Assembly: GCF_002005205.3 (NCBI RefSeq)
Contig: NZ_CP019702.2
Span: 859,501-923,500, forward strand
Source: Rhizobium rhizogenes
GTDB taxonomy: Bacteria > Pseudomonadota > Alphaproteobacteria > Rhizobiales > Rhizobiaceae
Reading direction: 5' to 3'
Length of the DNA stretch: 64,000 nt
Below are positions 36,017 to 51,466 of the stretch, piece after piece. The notes beneath the pieces are model-generated. The model saw only the letters and a list, made by a program, of their open reading frames with translations. It had not been told where the DNA came from and made no database searches. Positions within the stretch are counted from its first letter, which is position 1. Every line of letters begins with the position of its first letter. The translations under genes were made by a program, and so were the position numbers.

Positions 36017-36031
36017 CGCAAGAAATTTGCG
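36017..36031. promoter_or_regulatory. Candidate Lrp/AsnC operator
   Basis: A 15-bp interrupted palindrome CGCAA-GAAAT-TTGCG lies between the AsnC-type regulator and the racemase, 31 bases before the regulator start. Size and AT-rich centre fit Lrp-type sites. Confidence 0.5.
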
Positions 36032-36153
36032 ATATTTTCTCATAAGGCGCGTCATGTTTGCATCATTGCTGCGCAATCCCTTAAAAAACGCATGCCGTTT
36101 TCGTGCCCGTGATGGCATTCTTGTCTTCAATCAAACTTGATAAGGGAACTCTT

Positions 36154-36867
36154 ATGAAACGAATCGGCCTGATCGGCGGCATGAGCTGGGAATCCACCGC
36201 AACCTATTACCGCATGATCAACGAGGCCGTGCGCGACAGCCGCGGCGGGCTGGTCTCGGCCGATATCGTCATGCATTCGCTCGATTTTTCCGAAGTCGTC
36301 GCCCTTCAGAAGGCTGACCGCTGGGACGAGGCCGGCGCGCTTCTGGGTGCTGCCGGTGCGCGCCTTGCCAATGCGGGTGCCGATTGCGTGCTGATCTGCA
36401 CCAACACCATGCATCTCGTCGCTGAACAGGTGGCGAAAATGTCGGGCGTGGCGCTGATCGACATCATCGACGAAACCGCCGCAGCCCTGAAGGCGGACGG
36501 ACGCCGCAAGCCGCTGCTGCTCGCCACCCGCTACACGATGGAACATGGCTTCTACACCGACCGCATGCGCCGCCACGGTGTCGAGGTGGTCGTGCCCGAT
36601 GCGGAAGACAGGGCTGCGATCCACGACATCATCTTCGGTGAACTCTGCCAGGGCGAGATCAAGTCCTGCTCGCGCGAGCGCTATCTCGCGGTCATCGAGA
36701 AGGCCCGCGCACTCGGCGTCGATTCCGTCATTCTCGGCTGCACCGAAATTTCCCTGCTGATCGACCCCGACGCCCTGCCGCTGCCGGGTTACGATTCGAC
36801 CGCCATTCACGCGAAGGCCGCCGTCGGCTTCGCGCTCGGAAACAAGGCCCTGAACAGAGCCGCATGA
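36154..36867 (+). CDS. Aspartate/glutamate racemase family protein
   Basis: 237 aa. MKRIGLIGGMSWESTATYYRMINE is the conserved N-terminus. The two catalytic Cys are visible in LICTNTMH (near residue 83) and LGCTEI (near 194). Enzymes of this cofactor-independent family (aspartate racemase, E. coli YgeA) interconvert L- and D-amino acids, often with broad specificity. AAGGGAA precedes the ATG. Its stop (TGA) directly abuts the ATG of the next gene. Confidence 0.87.
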   Translation: MKRIGLIGGMSWESTATYYRMINEAVRDSRGGLVSADIVMHSLDFSEVVALQKADRWDEAGALLGAAGARLANAGADCVLICTNTMHLVAEQVAKMSGVALIDIIDETAAALKADGRRKPLLLATRYTMEHGFYTDRMRRHGVEVVVPDAEDRAAIHDIIFGELCQGEIKSCSRERYLAVIEKARALGVDSVILGCTEISLLIDPDALPLPGYDSTAIHAKAAVGFALGNKALNRAA

Positions 36868-37638
36868 ATGTGCCGACTCTTTGCCTATTCCGGTAAACCG
36901 GTCTGGCTCGACAGCCTGCTGATCGAGCCGGAAGCATCGCTGGTCAGCCAGTCCATGGCCGCAAGGGAAGCGAAAACCGTCGTCAATGGCGATGGTTGCG
37001 GCCTTGGCTGGTATGGCGAACGCGGAACGCCCGGCGTTTTTCGCGATACCAGACCCGCATGGTCCGATGCCAATCTGGCGGCACTTTGCCATCAGCTCCG
37101 CTCGGGCATGTTCATGGCCCATGTCCGCTCCGCCACATCAGGCGAGGTTTCCCGCGCCAATTGCCACCCCTTTTCCCATGGCCAATATCTGTTCATGCAT
37201 AACGGCCAGATCGGCGGTTACGAACAGATAAGGCGCGATATCGATTCCCTCATTCCCGACGATATCTATGCATCCCGGCGCGGCACCGGCGACAGCGAAG
37301 CGATCTTCCTCATCGCCGCCGGCCTCGGCCTCGATGCCGATCCGGTGCGCGCCATTTCCACCGCCCTTCGCCTCTGTCAGGAAAAGATGATCGCAGCTGG
37401 CGTCTCCTCCGCGCTGCGGTTCAGCGCCGTGCTGATGGATGGCGATTGCGTGCACGCCTTCCGCTGGTCGAGCGATGACAAGCCGCCGACACTCTACTGG
37501 CGCGGGCTGGAAGAAGGCATTGCGTTGAGTTCCGAACCCTTTTCCTTCGATTGCACTCCCTGGTGCGCCGTTCCACCGAATACCAGCGTGACGATCCGCG
37601 CCGGGGAAATGACGGCACAACCTTTTTGCCTGCCGTAA
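36868..37638 (+). CDS. Class II glutamine amidotransferase (YafJ-like)
   Basis: A 256-aa Ntn-hydrolase with catalytic Cys2 (MCRLFAYSG), GDGCGLGWYG, HVRSATSG and MHNGQIGGYEQ, the full active-site set of YafJ/EgtC-type class II amidotransferases. It probably releases ammonia from a gamma-glutamyl compound; the acceptor is unknown. Start and preceding stop are contiguous (TGAATG), so translation is coupled to the racemase, suggesting a joint role in D/L-glutamate or gamma-glutamyl metabolism. Confidence 0.87.
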   Translation: MCRLFAYSGKPVWLDSLLIEPEASLVSQSMAAREAKTVVNGDGCGLGWYGERGTPGVFRDTRPAWSDANLAALCHQLRSGMFMAHVRSATSGEVSRANCHPFSHGQYLFMHNGQIGGYEQIRRDIDSLIPDDIYASRRGTGDSEAIFLIAAGLGLDADPVRAISTALRLCQEKMIAAGVSSALRFSAVLMDGDCVHAFRWSSDDKPPTLYWRGLEEGIALSSEPFSFDCTPWCAVPPNTSVTIRAGEMTAQPFCLP

Positions 37639-38132
37639 ACATCCGCTTTCACCACCGTATTTTCCGGTTTTCACACCGCCGCCGGCCGCGACCGGCGCAG
37701 CCGCGGCAACGCCCCATTTATTTTCATTGAATTTTCGCAGCCGCGAAGGCTAGTGTGTGATCCATGGCGTCGGATCGAGATATGCACGATTTTCGGTTCG
37801 ACGCGGAAAACAGAATATTAGAGCGAAACAGATTTCAGGACCGGTGAACCATTTAAAAGTGTTGCAGCCCCTCTCCCTTTCTTGAACGATGCCCGCCATC
37901 GCAACGACTATGCAGACCCGTTCGGGAACGGCGCATAATGGGCCGGCAATGCCTTCGGCGATCCTTGGAACGCAGAAGAAAAAGTCTTATTTTTCATAAA
38001 CCTACGCTCTTCAACTTTCCGGAAAAATTGCTGTTGCCACACCTCCATATCGATGCATAAACTGGCATCAGCAAAGGCAACACGGATCGACCTCATCAGA
38101 CCCTCTCCTCCCACCAAGGTGCTGACCGACCA
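37639..38132. other. Non-coding region upstream of glgP
   Basis: A 494-bp gap, relatively AT-rich, which must hold the glycogen operon promoter. I see no clear -35/-10 pair. On the minus strand a 62-codon frame (38096 to 37908) starts eight bases after GGGAGGAG; its coding status is uncertain and it is treated as a finding. Confidence 0.6.
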
Positions 38133-40594
38133 ATGATCAATAATCTCAACGCCGCCGATCTTCCCCGCCCCGCCCCGCGCAGTTCCAACCCGGAAATCAT
38201 GGCGTCGGAAATCATCGAACGCCTGACCTACCGCATCGGCAAGGACGTCAAGGTTGCAAAACCGCACGACTGGCTGACCGCAACCATCCTCGTCGTGCGC
38301 GACCGCATCATCGACAAGTGGATGGAATCCACCCGCAAGGCCTATGCCAACAATTCCAAGCGCGTTTATTACCTGTCGCTGGAATTCCTGATCGGCCGCC
38401 TGATGCGCGACGCCATCTCCAATATCGGCCTGATGCATGAAATCCGCGATGCCCTCTCCTCGCTCGGCGTCGACCTTGACGTCATCGCCGGGCTGGAGCC
38501 GGATGCCGCGCTTGGCAATGGCGGCCTTGGCCGTCTCGCCGCCTGCTTCATGGAATCCATGGCGACCGTCGACATCCCCGCCTATGGCTACGGCATTCGT
38601 TACGTGCACGGCCTCTTCCGCCAGCAGATGGCGGATGGATGGCAGGTGGAACTGCCGGAAACATGGCTGGCGCACGGCAACCCCTGGGAATTCGAGCGCC
38701 GCGAAAGCTCCTATGAAATCGGCTTCGGCGGATCGGTGGAGACAATCGGCGGTTATGAAGATCCGCAGCGTTTCGTCTGGAAACCGGCCGAACGCGTCAT
38801 CGCCATGGCTTACGACACACCGGTCGTCGGCTGGCGTGGCACCCGCGTCAATACGCTTCGCCTCTGGTCGGCGCAGCCGATCGACCCCATTCTGCTGGCC
38901 GCCTTCAATGCCGGCGACCACATCGGCGCCCTGCGCGAGAGCAACAAGGCGGAAAGCCTGACGCGGGTTCTCTACCCTGCGGATGCGACGCCCGCCGGTC
39001 AGGAACTGCGCCTCAGACAGGAGTTCTTCTTCTCCTCCGCCTCACTGCAGGACATTCTGCGCCGCCATCTGCAGCAGTACCCGGATTTCACCTCGCTGCC
39101 TGAGAAGGTCTCGATCCAGCTCAACGATACGCATCCGGCCATTTCCATCGCCGAAATGATGCGTCTTCTGTGTGATGTCCACGGGCTGGAATTCGAGGAA
39201 GCGTGGAAGATCACGCAGGGCACCTTCTCCTACACCAACCACACGCTTCTGCCGGAGGCGCTGGAAAGCTGGCCGGTGCCGCTGCTCGAGCGTCTTCTGC
39301 CAAGACATATGCAGATCGTCTACGCCATCAACGCCAATACGCTGCTCTTTGCCCGCAAGGAAAAGAAGATGGCTGATCAGCAGATCCGTTCGATCTCGCT
39401 GATCGACGAAGGCGGCGAGCGCCGCGTGCGCATGGGCAACCTCGCTTTCATCGGCTCACATTCCATCAACGGCGTTTCCGCCCTTCATACCGACCTGATG
39501 AAGGAAACGGTCTTTGCCGACCTGCACAGCCTTTATCCTGACCGTATCAACAACAAGACCAATGGCATCACGCCGCGCCGCTGGCTGATGCAGTGCAATC
39601 CCGGCCTCACCGGCCTGCTGCGCGAGACGATCGGCGACGATTTCCTCGACGATGCGGAAAAGCTCACCGCACTCGACCGTTTCGCCGACGATGCCGGTTT
39701 CCGCGAGAAATTCGCCGAGGTGAAGCGTCTGAACAAGGTGCGGCTGGCAAACACGGTGGCGCAGCGCATGGGCATTCGCGTCGATCCCTCGGCCATGTTC
39801 GACATCCAGATCAAGCGTATCCATGAATATAAGCGCCAGCTTCTGAACCTCGTGGAAACGGTCGCGCTTTACGACCAGATCCGTTCCCACCCGGAACTGG
39901 ATTGGGTACCGCGCGTTAAGTTCTTCGCAGGCAAGGCGGCGCCGAGCTATCACAACGCGAAGCTGATCATCAAGCTTGCCAACGATATTGCCCGGGTCAT
40001 CAACAACGACCCGGCCGTGCGCGGGCTTCTGAAGGTGGTGTTTATTCCGAACTACAACGTTTCGCTTGCGGAAATCATGGTTCCCGCCGCCGATCTTTCG
40101 GAACAGATTTCGACCGCCGGCATGGAAGCCTCCGGCACCGGCAACATGAAATTCGCGCTAAACGGCGCGCTGACCATCGGCACGCTCGATGGCGCCAATG
40201 TGGAAATGCTCGAACATGTCGGCGCTGAAAACATCGTCATCTTCGGCATGACGGCGGATGAAGTGGCCAAGGCGCGTGCCGAAGGCCACAATCCCCGCGC
40301 GATCATCGAAGGATCAGCCGAGCTGTCGCAGGCGCTGTCTTCCATCGCCTCCGGCGTCTTCTCGCCGGATGACCGCTCACGTTTCGCCGGCCTGATCGAC
40401 GGTATTTACAACAGCGACTGGTTCATGGTCGCCGCCGATTTCGACGCCTATGCCAATGCACAGCGCGAAGTGGACGCGATCTGGAGCGATCCGGATAGCT
40501 GGTATGCCAAGACAGTGCGCAACACGGCGCGTATGGGCTGGTTCTCGTCCGACAGGACGATCCGCCAATATGCCACCGAGATCTGGAGAGCCTG

Positions 40595-40595
<1 letters not shown>
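38133..40595 (+). CDS. glgP: Glycogen phosphorylase
   Basis: An 820-aa family 35 glycosyltransferase that removes glucose 1-phosphate from glycogen. Typical blocks are YYLSLEFLIGRLM, EPDAALGNGGLGRLAACFMESMAT, NDTHPAISIAEMMRLL, and the pyridoxal-phosphate Lys in GMEASGTGNMKFALNGALTIGTLDGANVEM (near residue 665). Length is standard. First gene of glgPBCA-pgm-glgX; the last base of its TGA is the first base of the glgB ATG. Confidence 0.97.
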
Positions 40596-42802
<2,207 letters not shown>

Positions 42803-42823
42803 CAGACAGAGAGGGAGGACACC

Positions 42824-44086
42824 ATGTCGGAAAAAAGAGTTCAGCCTTTGGCACGTGATGCAATGGCCTATGTCCTCGCAGGCGGCAGAGGAAGCCGCCT
42901 GAAGGAGCTGACGGACCGCCGGGCAAAACCCGCCGTCTATTTCGGCGGCAAGGCGCGCATCATCGATTTTGCGCTTTCCAACGCGCTCAATTCCGGCATT
43001 CGCCGTATCGGCGTCGCCACGCAATACAAGGCGCACTCCCTCATCCGCCACCTGCAGCGCGGCTGGGACTTCTTCCGTCCCGAGCGTAACGAAAGCTTCG
43101 ATATTCTGCCGGCCTCCCAGCGCGTGTCCGAAACGCAATGGTATGAAGGCACGGCCGACGCCGTCTATCAGAACATCGACATCATCGAGCCCTATGCGCC
43201 GGAATATATGGTCATCCTCGCCGGCGACCATATCTACAAAATGGACTACGAATACATGCTGCAGCAGCATGTCGATTCCGGCGCGGACGTGACGATCGGC
43301 TGCCTTGAAGTGCCGCGCATGGAAGCGACCGGCTTCGGCGTGATGCACGTGAATGAAAAAGACGAGATCATCGACTTCATCGAAAAGCCGGCCGATCCGC
43401 CCGGCATTCCCGGCAACGAGGGTTTCGCGCTCGCCTCGATGGGCATCTATGTCTTCCACACGAAATTCCTGATGGAAGCCCTGCGCCGCGATGCCGCCGA
43501 CCCGACCTCCAGCCGCGACTTCGGCAAGGACATCATTCCCTATATCGTCCAGCACGGCAAAGCCGTCGCCCACCGCTTCGCCGATAGCTGCGTGCGTTCG
43601 GATTTCGAGCATGGCCCTTACTGGCGCGACGTCGGCACCATCGACGCCTATTGGCAGGCCAATATCGACCTGACGGATGTGGTGCCGGACCTCGATATCT
43701 ACGACAAGTCCTGGCCGATCTGGACCTATGCGGAAATCACCCCGCCGGCGAAATTCGTGCATGATGACGAGAACCGCCGCGGTTCGGCCGTGTCATCGGT
43801 CGTCTCCGGCGACTGCATCATTTCCGGCGCCTCGCTCAATCGCAGCCTCTTGTTCACAGGCGTGCGCGCCAATTCATACTCCCGCCTTGAGAATGCCGTA
43901 GTACTGCCGAGTGTGAAGATCGGGCGTCATGCCCAGCTCAGCAATGTCGTCATCGACCATGGCGTGGTCATTCCGGAAGGACTGATTGTAGGAGAAGACC
44001 CAGAACTGGATGCCAAACGTTTCCGCCGCACCGAAAACGGCATTTGCCTTATCACCCAATCGATGATCGACAAGCTGGACCTGTAG
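42824..44086 (+). CDS. glgC: Glucose-1-phosphate adenylyltransferase
   Basis: A 420-aa ADP-glucose pyrophosphorylase, the committed and allosterically controlled step. Nucleotide motif [34 protein letters not shown] near residues 18-52, [14 protein letters not shown] with the catalytic Asp near 140, and FIEKP near 190. A C-terminal left-handed beta-helix holds regulator sites. The Agrobacterium enzyme is activated by fructose 6-phosphate and pyruvate. Strong GGGAGG site. Confidence 0.97.
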   Translation: MSEKRVQPLARDAMAYVLAGGRGSRLKELTDRRAKPAVYFGGKARIIDFALSNALNSGIRRIGVATQYKAHSLIRHLQRGWDFFRPERNESFDILPASQRVSETQWYEGTADAVYQNIDIIEPYAPEYMVILAGDHIYKMDYEYMLQQHVDSGADVTIGCLEVPRMEATGFGVMHVNEKDEIIDFIEKPADPPGIPGNEGFALASMGIYVFHTKFLMEALRRDAADPTSSRDFGKDIIPYIVQHGKAVAHRFADSCVRSDFEHGPYWRDVGTIDAYWQANIDLTDVVPDLDIYDKSWPIWTYAEITPPAKFVHDDENRRGSAVSSVVSGDCIISGASLNRSLLFTGVRANSYSRLENAVVLPSVKIGRHAQLSNVVIDHGVVIPEGLIVGEDPELDAKRFRRTENGICLITQSMIDKLDL

Positions 44087-44091
44087 AGCCG

Positions 44092-47167
<3,076 letters not shown>

Positions 47168-47185
47168 GGGCTTGCCGCCCGCTCA

Positions 47186-47212
47186 TGAGGGACGCACTGA
47201 AAGCGTCCCTCA
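47186..47212 (+). terminator. Intercistronic hairpin between pgm and glgX
   Basis: A perfect 10-bp stem (TGAGGGACGC and complement) with a 7-base loop, 18 bases past the pgm stop. There is no T-run, so it is more likely a 3'-end stabiliser or partial terminator than a full stop. It separates the five tightly packed genes from glgX. Confidence 0.6.
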
Positions 47213-47273
47213 CTCGGCCTTGCCTCCCTTTTCCATTCTGGAAGAGAAACACCATTTCCCGGAGAGACAGACC

Positions 47274-49241
47274 ATGCAGACACCTTCCGTTTTCCCCAAA
47301 GGTGCAATCCAGACGGAAAACGGAACGGAATTCACGGTCTATTCCCGGCACGCCTCGCAGATCGATCTCTGCCTTTTCGATGCGAAGGGCGAAAAAGAAA
47401 CGGCCCATTTGCCGATGGCGCGCGGTGAAGATGACGTTCACCGGTTGACCGTCGCCGACGCCGGCCCCGGCAAGCGATACGGCTTTCGCGCTCACGGCAT
47501 TTACGCCCCCGAGCACGGCCTCTGGTTCGATCCTGCGAAACTGCTGCTCGACCCCTATGCCACGGAGATCGACCGCCCCTTCCGGCACGATCCCGCGCTT
47601 TACGTCTTTGGTGCGGAGACCGGCGGGATCATGCCGAAGGCGATCCTTTCGCAGCATGAGCCGGTCCGGCGTCAACCGCCGCTTTTTGCCGAAGGCGGAC
47701 TGATTTACGAACTCGCCGTCAAATCCTTCACCCGGCTGCACCCTGAAGTGCCGGAAGAGATCAGGGGCACCGTTGCCGCACTTGCCCATCCCGCCATTGT
47801 CGCGCACTTGAAAAAAATCGGTGTCGATGCGGTGGAGTTGATGCCGATCACCGCCTGGATCGATGAGCGCCACCTGCCGCCACTCGGCCTTTCCAATGCC
47901 TGGGGTTATAATCCCGTCGGCTTCATGGCGCTCGATCCGCGCCTCTGCCCCGGCGGTGTGCGGGAATTGCGGGATACGGTTGCGGCGCTGCATGCGCAAG
48001 GCATCGGCGTCATTCTCGATCTGGTCTTCAACCATACGGGCGAAAGCGATATCGAAGGTTCTATCCTGTCGTTGCGCGGGCTCGATAACCTCACCGCCTT
48101 CCGCCACCCGCCGGGAAAGCCAGGCGTGCTGGTCAACGATACCGGCACCGGCAACACGGTCGCCTGCGACCATCCCTATATTCGCCAGCTCATCGTCGAT
48201 TCACTCAGGCATTTCGTTCTGACTGCCGGGGTGGACGGCTTCCGTTTCGACCTCGCGCCCGTGCTCGGGCGAACGGCCAATGGCTTCGACATGGCAAGCG
48301 AAACGCTCGCGGCCATGCATTCGGACCCGGCACTTTACGACCGCCTGCTGATCGCCGAACCATGGGATATCGGCCCCGGCGGATATCAGCTCGGCAATTT
48401 CCCCGAAAGCTTTCTGGAATGGAACGACCGCGCCCGCGACGATATGCGCCGCTTCTGGCGCGGCGACGCCGGCACCACCGGGGCGCTGGCCGATGCGCTT
48501 TCCGGGTCTTCGCCGATCTTTTCCCGCCATGGCCGCTTAAACAGCCGCAGCGTCAATTTTCTCGCCGCCCATGACGGTTTCACCCTGTTCGATCTCGTCA
48601 GCCACGAACACAAGCACAATGAAAAAAACGGCGAGAACAATCGCGACGGCCATAATGAAAACCACTCCTGGAACAATGGTTTCGAAGGCCTGACGGATGA
48701 TCCTGCCATTGTCGCCGCCCGCATTGCGGATGTAAAGGCGCTGCTTTCCACCCTGTTCGTCAGCCGCGGCGTCTTGATGCTGACCGCCGGCGATGAGGGC
48801 GGCCGCAGCCAGCAGGGCAACAACAACGCCTATTGTCAGGACAATGACATCACCTGGGTCGACTGGTCATCGCTTGTCCCCGAGCTGATCGATCACACGG
48901 CGTTTCTCGCAGCGCTTCGCAAACGCTTCGGCGTCTTTTCTCAGACCGGTTTCTTCTCTGGTCGCGGCGACGTGACATGGCTTGCCCCGGGCGGGAAACC
49001 CATGACAGTCACCGACTGGGAAAGGCCGGATGGGCCTTCCTTCGCCATGCTGCTTTCCACCCCGGACCGGGAGGCTGGCAAGGAGGCCGAGCTTGCCGTG
49101 CTCATCAACCGCAGCCGGGAAATCGTGCCTTTCACCCTGCCCGGCGACGACTGGCGCGCGATCGGCACGGATTTCGGCAATCCCGCATTCCTTCCGGCCC
49201 GTTCGGTGGTGTTTTATCTGAGAGCAAAACCATCGAATTGA
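47274..49241 (+). CDS. glgX: Glycogen debranching enzyme GlgX
   Basis: A 655-aa GH13 isoamylase-type enzyme that cleaves alpha-1,6 branches after phosphorylase action. N-terminal CBM48 domain, then the catalytic barrel: VDGFRFDLAPVLGR (nucleophile Asp), LLIAEPWDIGPGGYQLG (acid Glu), NFLAAHDGFTLFDLVS (Asp). The start at 47274 follows GGAGAG; the longer frame from 47103 runs back into pgm. Last gene of the glycogen operon. Confidence 0.95.
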   Translation: MQTPSVFPKGAIQTENGTEFTVYSRHASQIDLCLFDAKGEKETAHLPMARGEDDVHRLTVADAGPGKRYGFRAHGIYAPEHGLWFDPAKLLLDPYATEIDRPFRHDPALYVFGAETGGIMPKAILSQHEPVRRQPPLFAEGGLIYELAVKSFTRLHPEVPEEIRGTVAALAHPAIVAHLKKIGVDAVELMPITAWIDERHLPPLGLSNAWGYNPVGFMALDPRLCPGGVRELRDTVAALHAQGIGVILDLVFNHTGESDIEGSILSLRGLDNLTAFRHPPGKPGVLVNDTGTGNTVACDHPYIRQLIVDSLRHFVLTAGVDGFRFDLAPVLGRTANGFDMASETLAAMHSDPALYDRLLIAEPWDIGPGGYQLGNFPESFLEWNDRARDDMRRFWRGDAGTTGALADALSGSSPIFSRHGRLNSRSVNFLAAHDGFTLFDLVSHEHKHNEKNGENNRDGHNENHSWNNGFEGLTDDPAIVAARIADVKALLSTLFVSRGVLMLTAGDEGGRSQQGNNNAYCQDNDITWVDWSSLVPELIDHTAFLAALRKRFGVFSQTGFFSGRGDVTWLAPGGKPMTVTDWERPDGPSFAMLLSTPDREAGKEAELAVLINRSREIVPFTLPGDDWRAIGTDFGNPAFLPARSVVFYLRAKPSN

Positions 49242-49295
49242 CCGGGAGTATGCTGTCCCCGACAAGACGGCGGGAACAGCGGGGTCAGATACGGC

Positions 49296-49721
49296 TCACG
49301 CCGAGGCCGGTGTCGCTGTCGCAATGCCTTCCAGACAAAGCCAATGGTGCATGCGCTCCGGCCAATGCAACATTCTGGGCGGAGGGAAATCCGCCTCCCC
49401 GAAACAGCCAGCGGAAACGGAAATCGCACCGGCCAATGCCTCGGCGCTCATAAAGACGACCGTTCCGCAATCGGTGCAAAAATGCTGCTCCAGCCAGCGT
49501 CCCGATGTTCCCGTGCGCCGCCATGCCTTCGTATCGCCCCTTCGCCTGATGATCGCAGTCTCCGGGTAAATTGCGCGATAGGCGAAGGCCGTGCCGGTGC
49601 AACGCTGACATTCGTTGCAGGCGCAGGCATAGACCGATCGCGGCTCACCATTCAGTTCAAGTTCCACGCTCCGGCAGGAACAGCTTGCCTTGCGCAGCTT
49701 ATGCATTCGCCACACAAACAT
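49296..49721 (-). CDS. GFA family (glutathione-dependent formaldehyde-activating-like) protein
   Basis: About 141 aa, Mss4-like zinc fold: CSCRSVELEL near residue 14, ACACNECQRCTGTAFAYRA near 33, and HFCTDCGTVVFMSAEAL near 80, giving the two CxxC-type zinc sites of the GFA domain. Biochemical role is unknown for most members. A second ATG five codons in (49706) could be the start. It is divergent from the HxlR regulator. Confidence 0.82.
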   Translation of the reverse strand: MFVWRMHKLRKASCSCRSVELELNGEPRSVYACACNECQRCTGTAFAYRAIYPETAIIRRRGDTKAWRRTGTSGRWLEQHFCTDCGTVVFMSAEALAGAISVSAGCFGEADFPPPRMLHWPERMHHWLCLEGIATATPASA

Positions 49722-49859
49722 CTGGTTTCATGATGTCTCTCTTTGTTAGATATCTCTCTCAAGGTTTGGGCGAGCGCTCGCGGTGAAACTATCGTTTTCA
49801 CACGGCGCCATGAAGTACGCACCTTGAGGTTCGTGCCTAAATCTGTCAGGAGGCGACAC

Positions 49860-50219
49860 ATGACCAGCGGCCAGAAGGGCGATACCGAAGAATGCGGCTT
49901 TGCCGGAGCCTTGAAGGCGATCGGTGGCAAATGGAAACCGTCACTCTTGTGGTCCCTGCATATTCGGCCGCATCGTTTCTCCGAACTGCGGCGATCCTTG
50001 CCGGGTATCAGCGAAAAGGTTCTCACCCAGCATCTGCGGCAGATGGAGAGCGACGGGCTGATCAGCCGCCATGATTATGGTGAAGTGCCGCCACGGGTCG
50101 AATATTCAATCACACCGCACGGCTTCAGCTTGAACGACGCTGTCACCGCCATGTCAAAATGGGGTAAGCAGCATGAAAACTGGAAATCGCAGAGAACGAC
50201 CGAACCATTGACGAGGTAA
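49860..50219 (+). CDS. HxlR family transcriptional regulator
   Basis: A 119-aa winged-helix protein: CGFAGALKAIGGKWKPSLLWSLHIRPHRFSELRRSLPGISEKVLTQHLRQMESDGLISR is the HxlR signature, with a single Cys near residue 12 that in several members senses electrophiles or redox. The ATG follows CAGGAGG; the longer upstream frame crosses the promoter. It is one base from the next gene and divergent from the GFA gene, so it probably controls both. Confidence 0.9.
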   Translation: MTSGQKGDTEECGFAGALKAIGGKWKPSLLWSLHIRPHRFSELRRSLPGISEKVLTQHLRQMESDGLISRHDYGEVPPRVEYSITPHGFSLNDAVTAMSKWGKQHENWKSQRTTEPLTR

Positions 50220-50220
50220 C

Positions 50221-50709
50221 ATGGCAAAAGACATAGGGCTGGCGGAGATGAAAAATCTGGTCGGCACGGAAATGGGCGTTTCCGACTGGATCATTGTCGA
50301 CCAGGCGATGATTGACGCCTTCGGAAAAGCGACGCTGGACGAACAGTTCATCCACACCGACCCGGAACGCGCCAAAGCGGAAAGTCCGTTTGGCGGCACC
50401 ATCGCGCATGGGTTCCTGACGCTGTCCCTGCTGTCGGCGCTGAATTACGATGCCCTGCCCCGCATCCGCGAACAGACCATGGGCATCAATTATGGCTTCG
50501 ATGCCGTGCGCTTCGTCACACCGGTCAGGAGCGGCGCGCGGGTGCGTGGCCGTTTCACGCTGGCGGAAGCGCGGTTTCGCGGCGCGGCGATGCTGATGAC
50601 GACCTATGATGTGACGGTGGAAATCGAAAACGAGAAGAAGCCGGCGCTCACCGCCCGCTGGACCACCATCAGCCAGTTCAACCCGGAAGACAGGCCGGAA
50701 GACGGCTGA
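50221..50709 (+). CDS. MaoC family dehydratase (NodN-like)
   Basis: A 162-aa single hot-dog domain. TLDEQFIHTDPERAKAESPFGGTIAHGFLTLSLLSAL is the MaoC/R-hydratase active-site segment with the catalytic Asp/His area and the GFLTLSLL helix. Such enzymes hydrate enoyl-CoA esters; rhizobial NodN belongs to this group. It starts one base after the HxlR gene stop, so the two are co-transcribed. Confidence 0.87.
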   Translation: MAKDIGLAEMKNLVGTEMGVSDWIIVDQAMIDAFGKATLDEQFIHTDPERAKAESPFGGTIAHGFLTLSLLSALNYDALPRIREQTMGINYGFDAVRFVTPVRSGARVRGRFTLAEARFRGAAMLMTTYDVTVEIENEKKPALTARWTTISQFNPEDRPEDG

Positions 50710-50795
50710 GACCGGGCACATGCCCGCCGCCACGCTGCAAATCTGGCAATGCGGCGGGAAGGTCGGGAATGGTGCGAGGGGGGGTAGTTCCGCCA

Positions 50796-50862
50796 GATGA
50801 GGAGGGTTTGCCTCCTCATCCGGCCTTTAGGGGTCTCCTCTCCCCGGCGGGGAGAAGAGAGA
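50796..50862. repeat. Two adjacent palindromes of REP-like type
   Basis: GATGAGGAG-N7-CTCCTCATC (50796-50820) is followed by TCTCCCC-GGC-GGGGAGA (50839-50855). They lie between the convergent MaoC gene and soxG. The second unit is of the CCCC-GGGGAGAAG type seen in rhizobial intergenic repeats. It may also halt transcription from both sides. Confidence 0.6.
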
Positions 50863-50911
50863 AGCCATAAGCTTCGTGCGAGATTGCGCTGCAGGCGGAC
50901 ACGACCCGCGT

Positions 50912-51466
50912 TTAAACCGCTACGTCCGCAGCCGCCTCCTGCAACAGCCCGCCGACATATTCGGCAAAAGAGCGCCAGCATTCCACCCGGAACGTATCGT
51001 CCGCCGTGCGCAGCAACACCACCTCCGCCTTGCCGAAAACAGTTCGCGAGCAGGCGCCGACCGGGAACCTTGCCAGGGAAAGATCCTGCGGGCAGCCGGC
51101 ATTGAGTGCCGCTTCCGCACCGGGACCGGAGACAATGATGGCCGTGTTGCGGTGGGAAATATCGGTTGCCGAAAACAGGCCGGAAACGCCGGAGAGCACC
51201 GCCATCAGGTCGCTTTCACCCTGATCGATCACCAGCCATTCATCCGGGCCGAGCCACAAAGCGGATCGCAGGCCCGAGGTGACGGAGCTTTTCGGGCCGG
51301 TGGGCAGGGCAAGACCGAGCGCTTCCGACAGAGCCGTCACGGCACTTTCCCGTGCACGCAGCGACAACCGCGAGGCGGAGGCGGCCGGCTTCAGCGAAAC
51401 GAAGGGCGAGCCGCCGTGAAAATCCTCAAGCACGGATTTGCGTTTTGCGTGAAGTTTGTCAGCCAT
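50912..51466 (-). CDS. soxG: Sarcosine oxidase gamma subunit
   Basis: 184 aa, SoxG family related to the glycine-cleavage T-protein fold: LWLGPDEWLVIDQGE near residue 72, and DISHRNTAIIVSGPGAEAALNAGCPQDL near 102. It is the structural subunit of the heterotetrameric enzyme, in the cytoplasm. The start overlaps the soxA stop by eight bases. Last gene of the operon. Confidence 0.93.
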   Translation of the reverse strand: MADKLHAKRKSVLEDFHGGSPFVSLKPAASASRLSLRARESAVTALSEALGLALPTGPKSSVTSGLRSALWLGPDEWLVIDQGESDLMAVLSGVSGLFSATDISHRNTAIIVSGPGAEAALNAGCPQDLSLARFPVGACSRTVFGKAEVVLLRTADDTFRVECWRSFAEYVGGLLQEAAADVAV

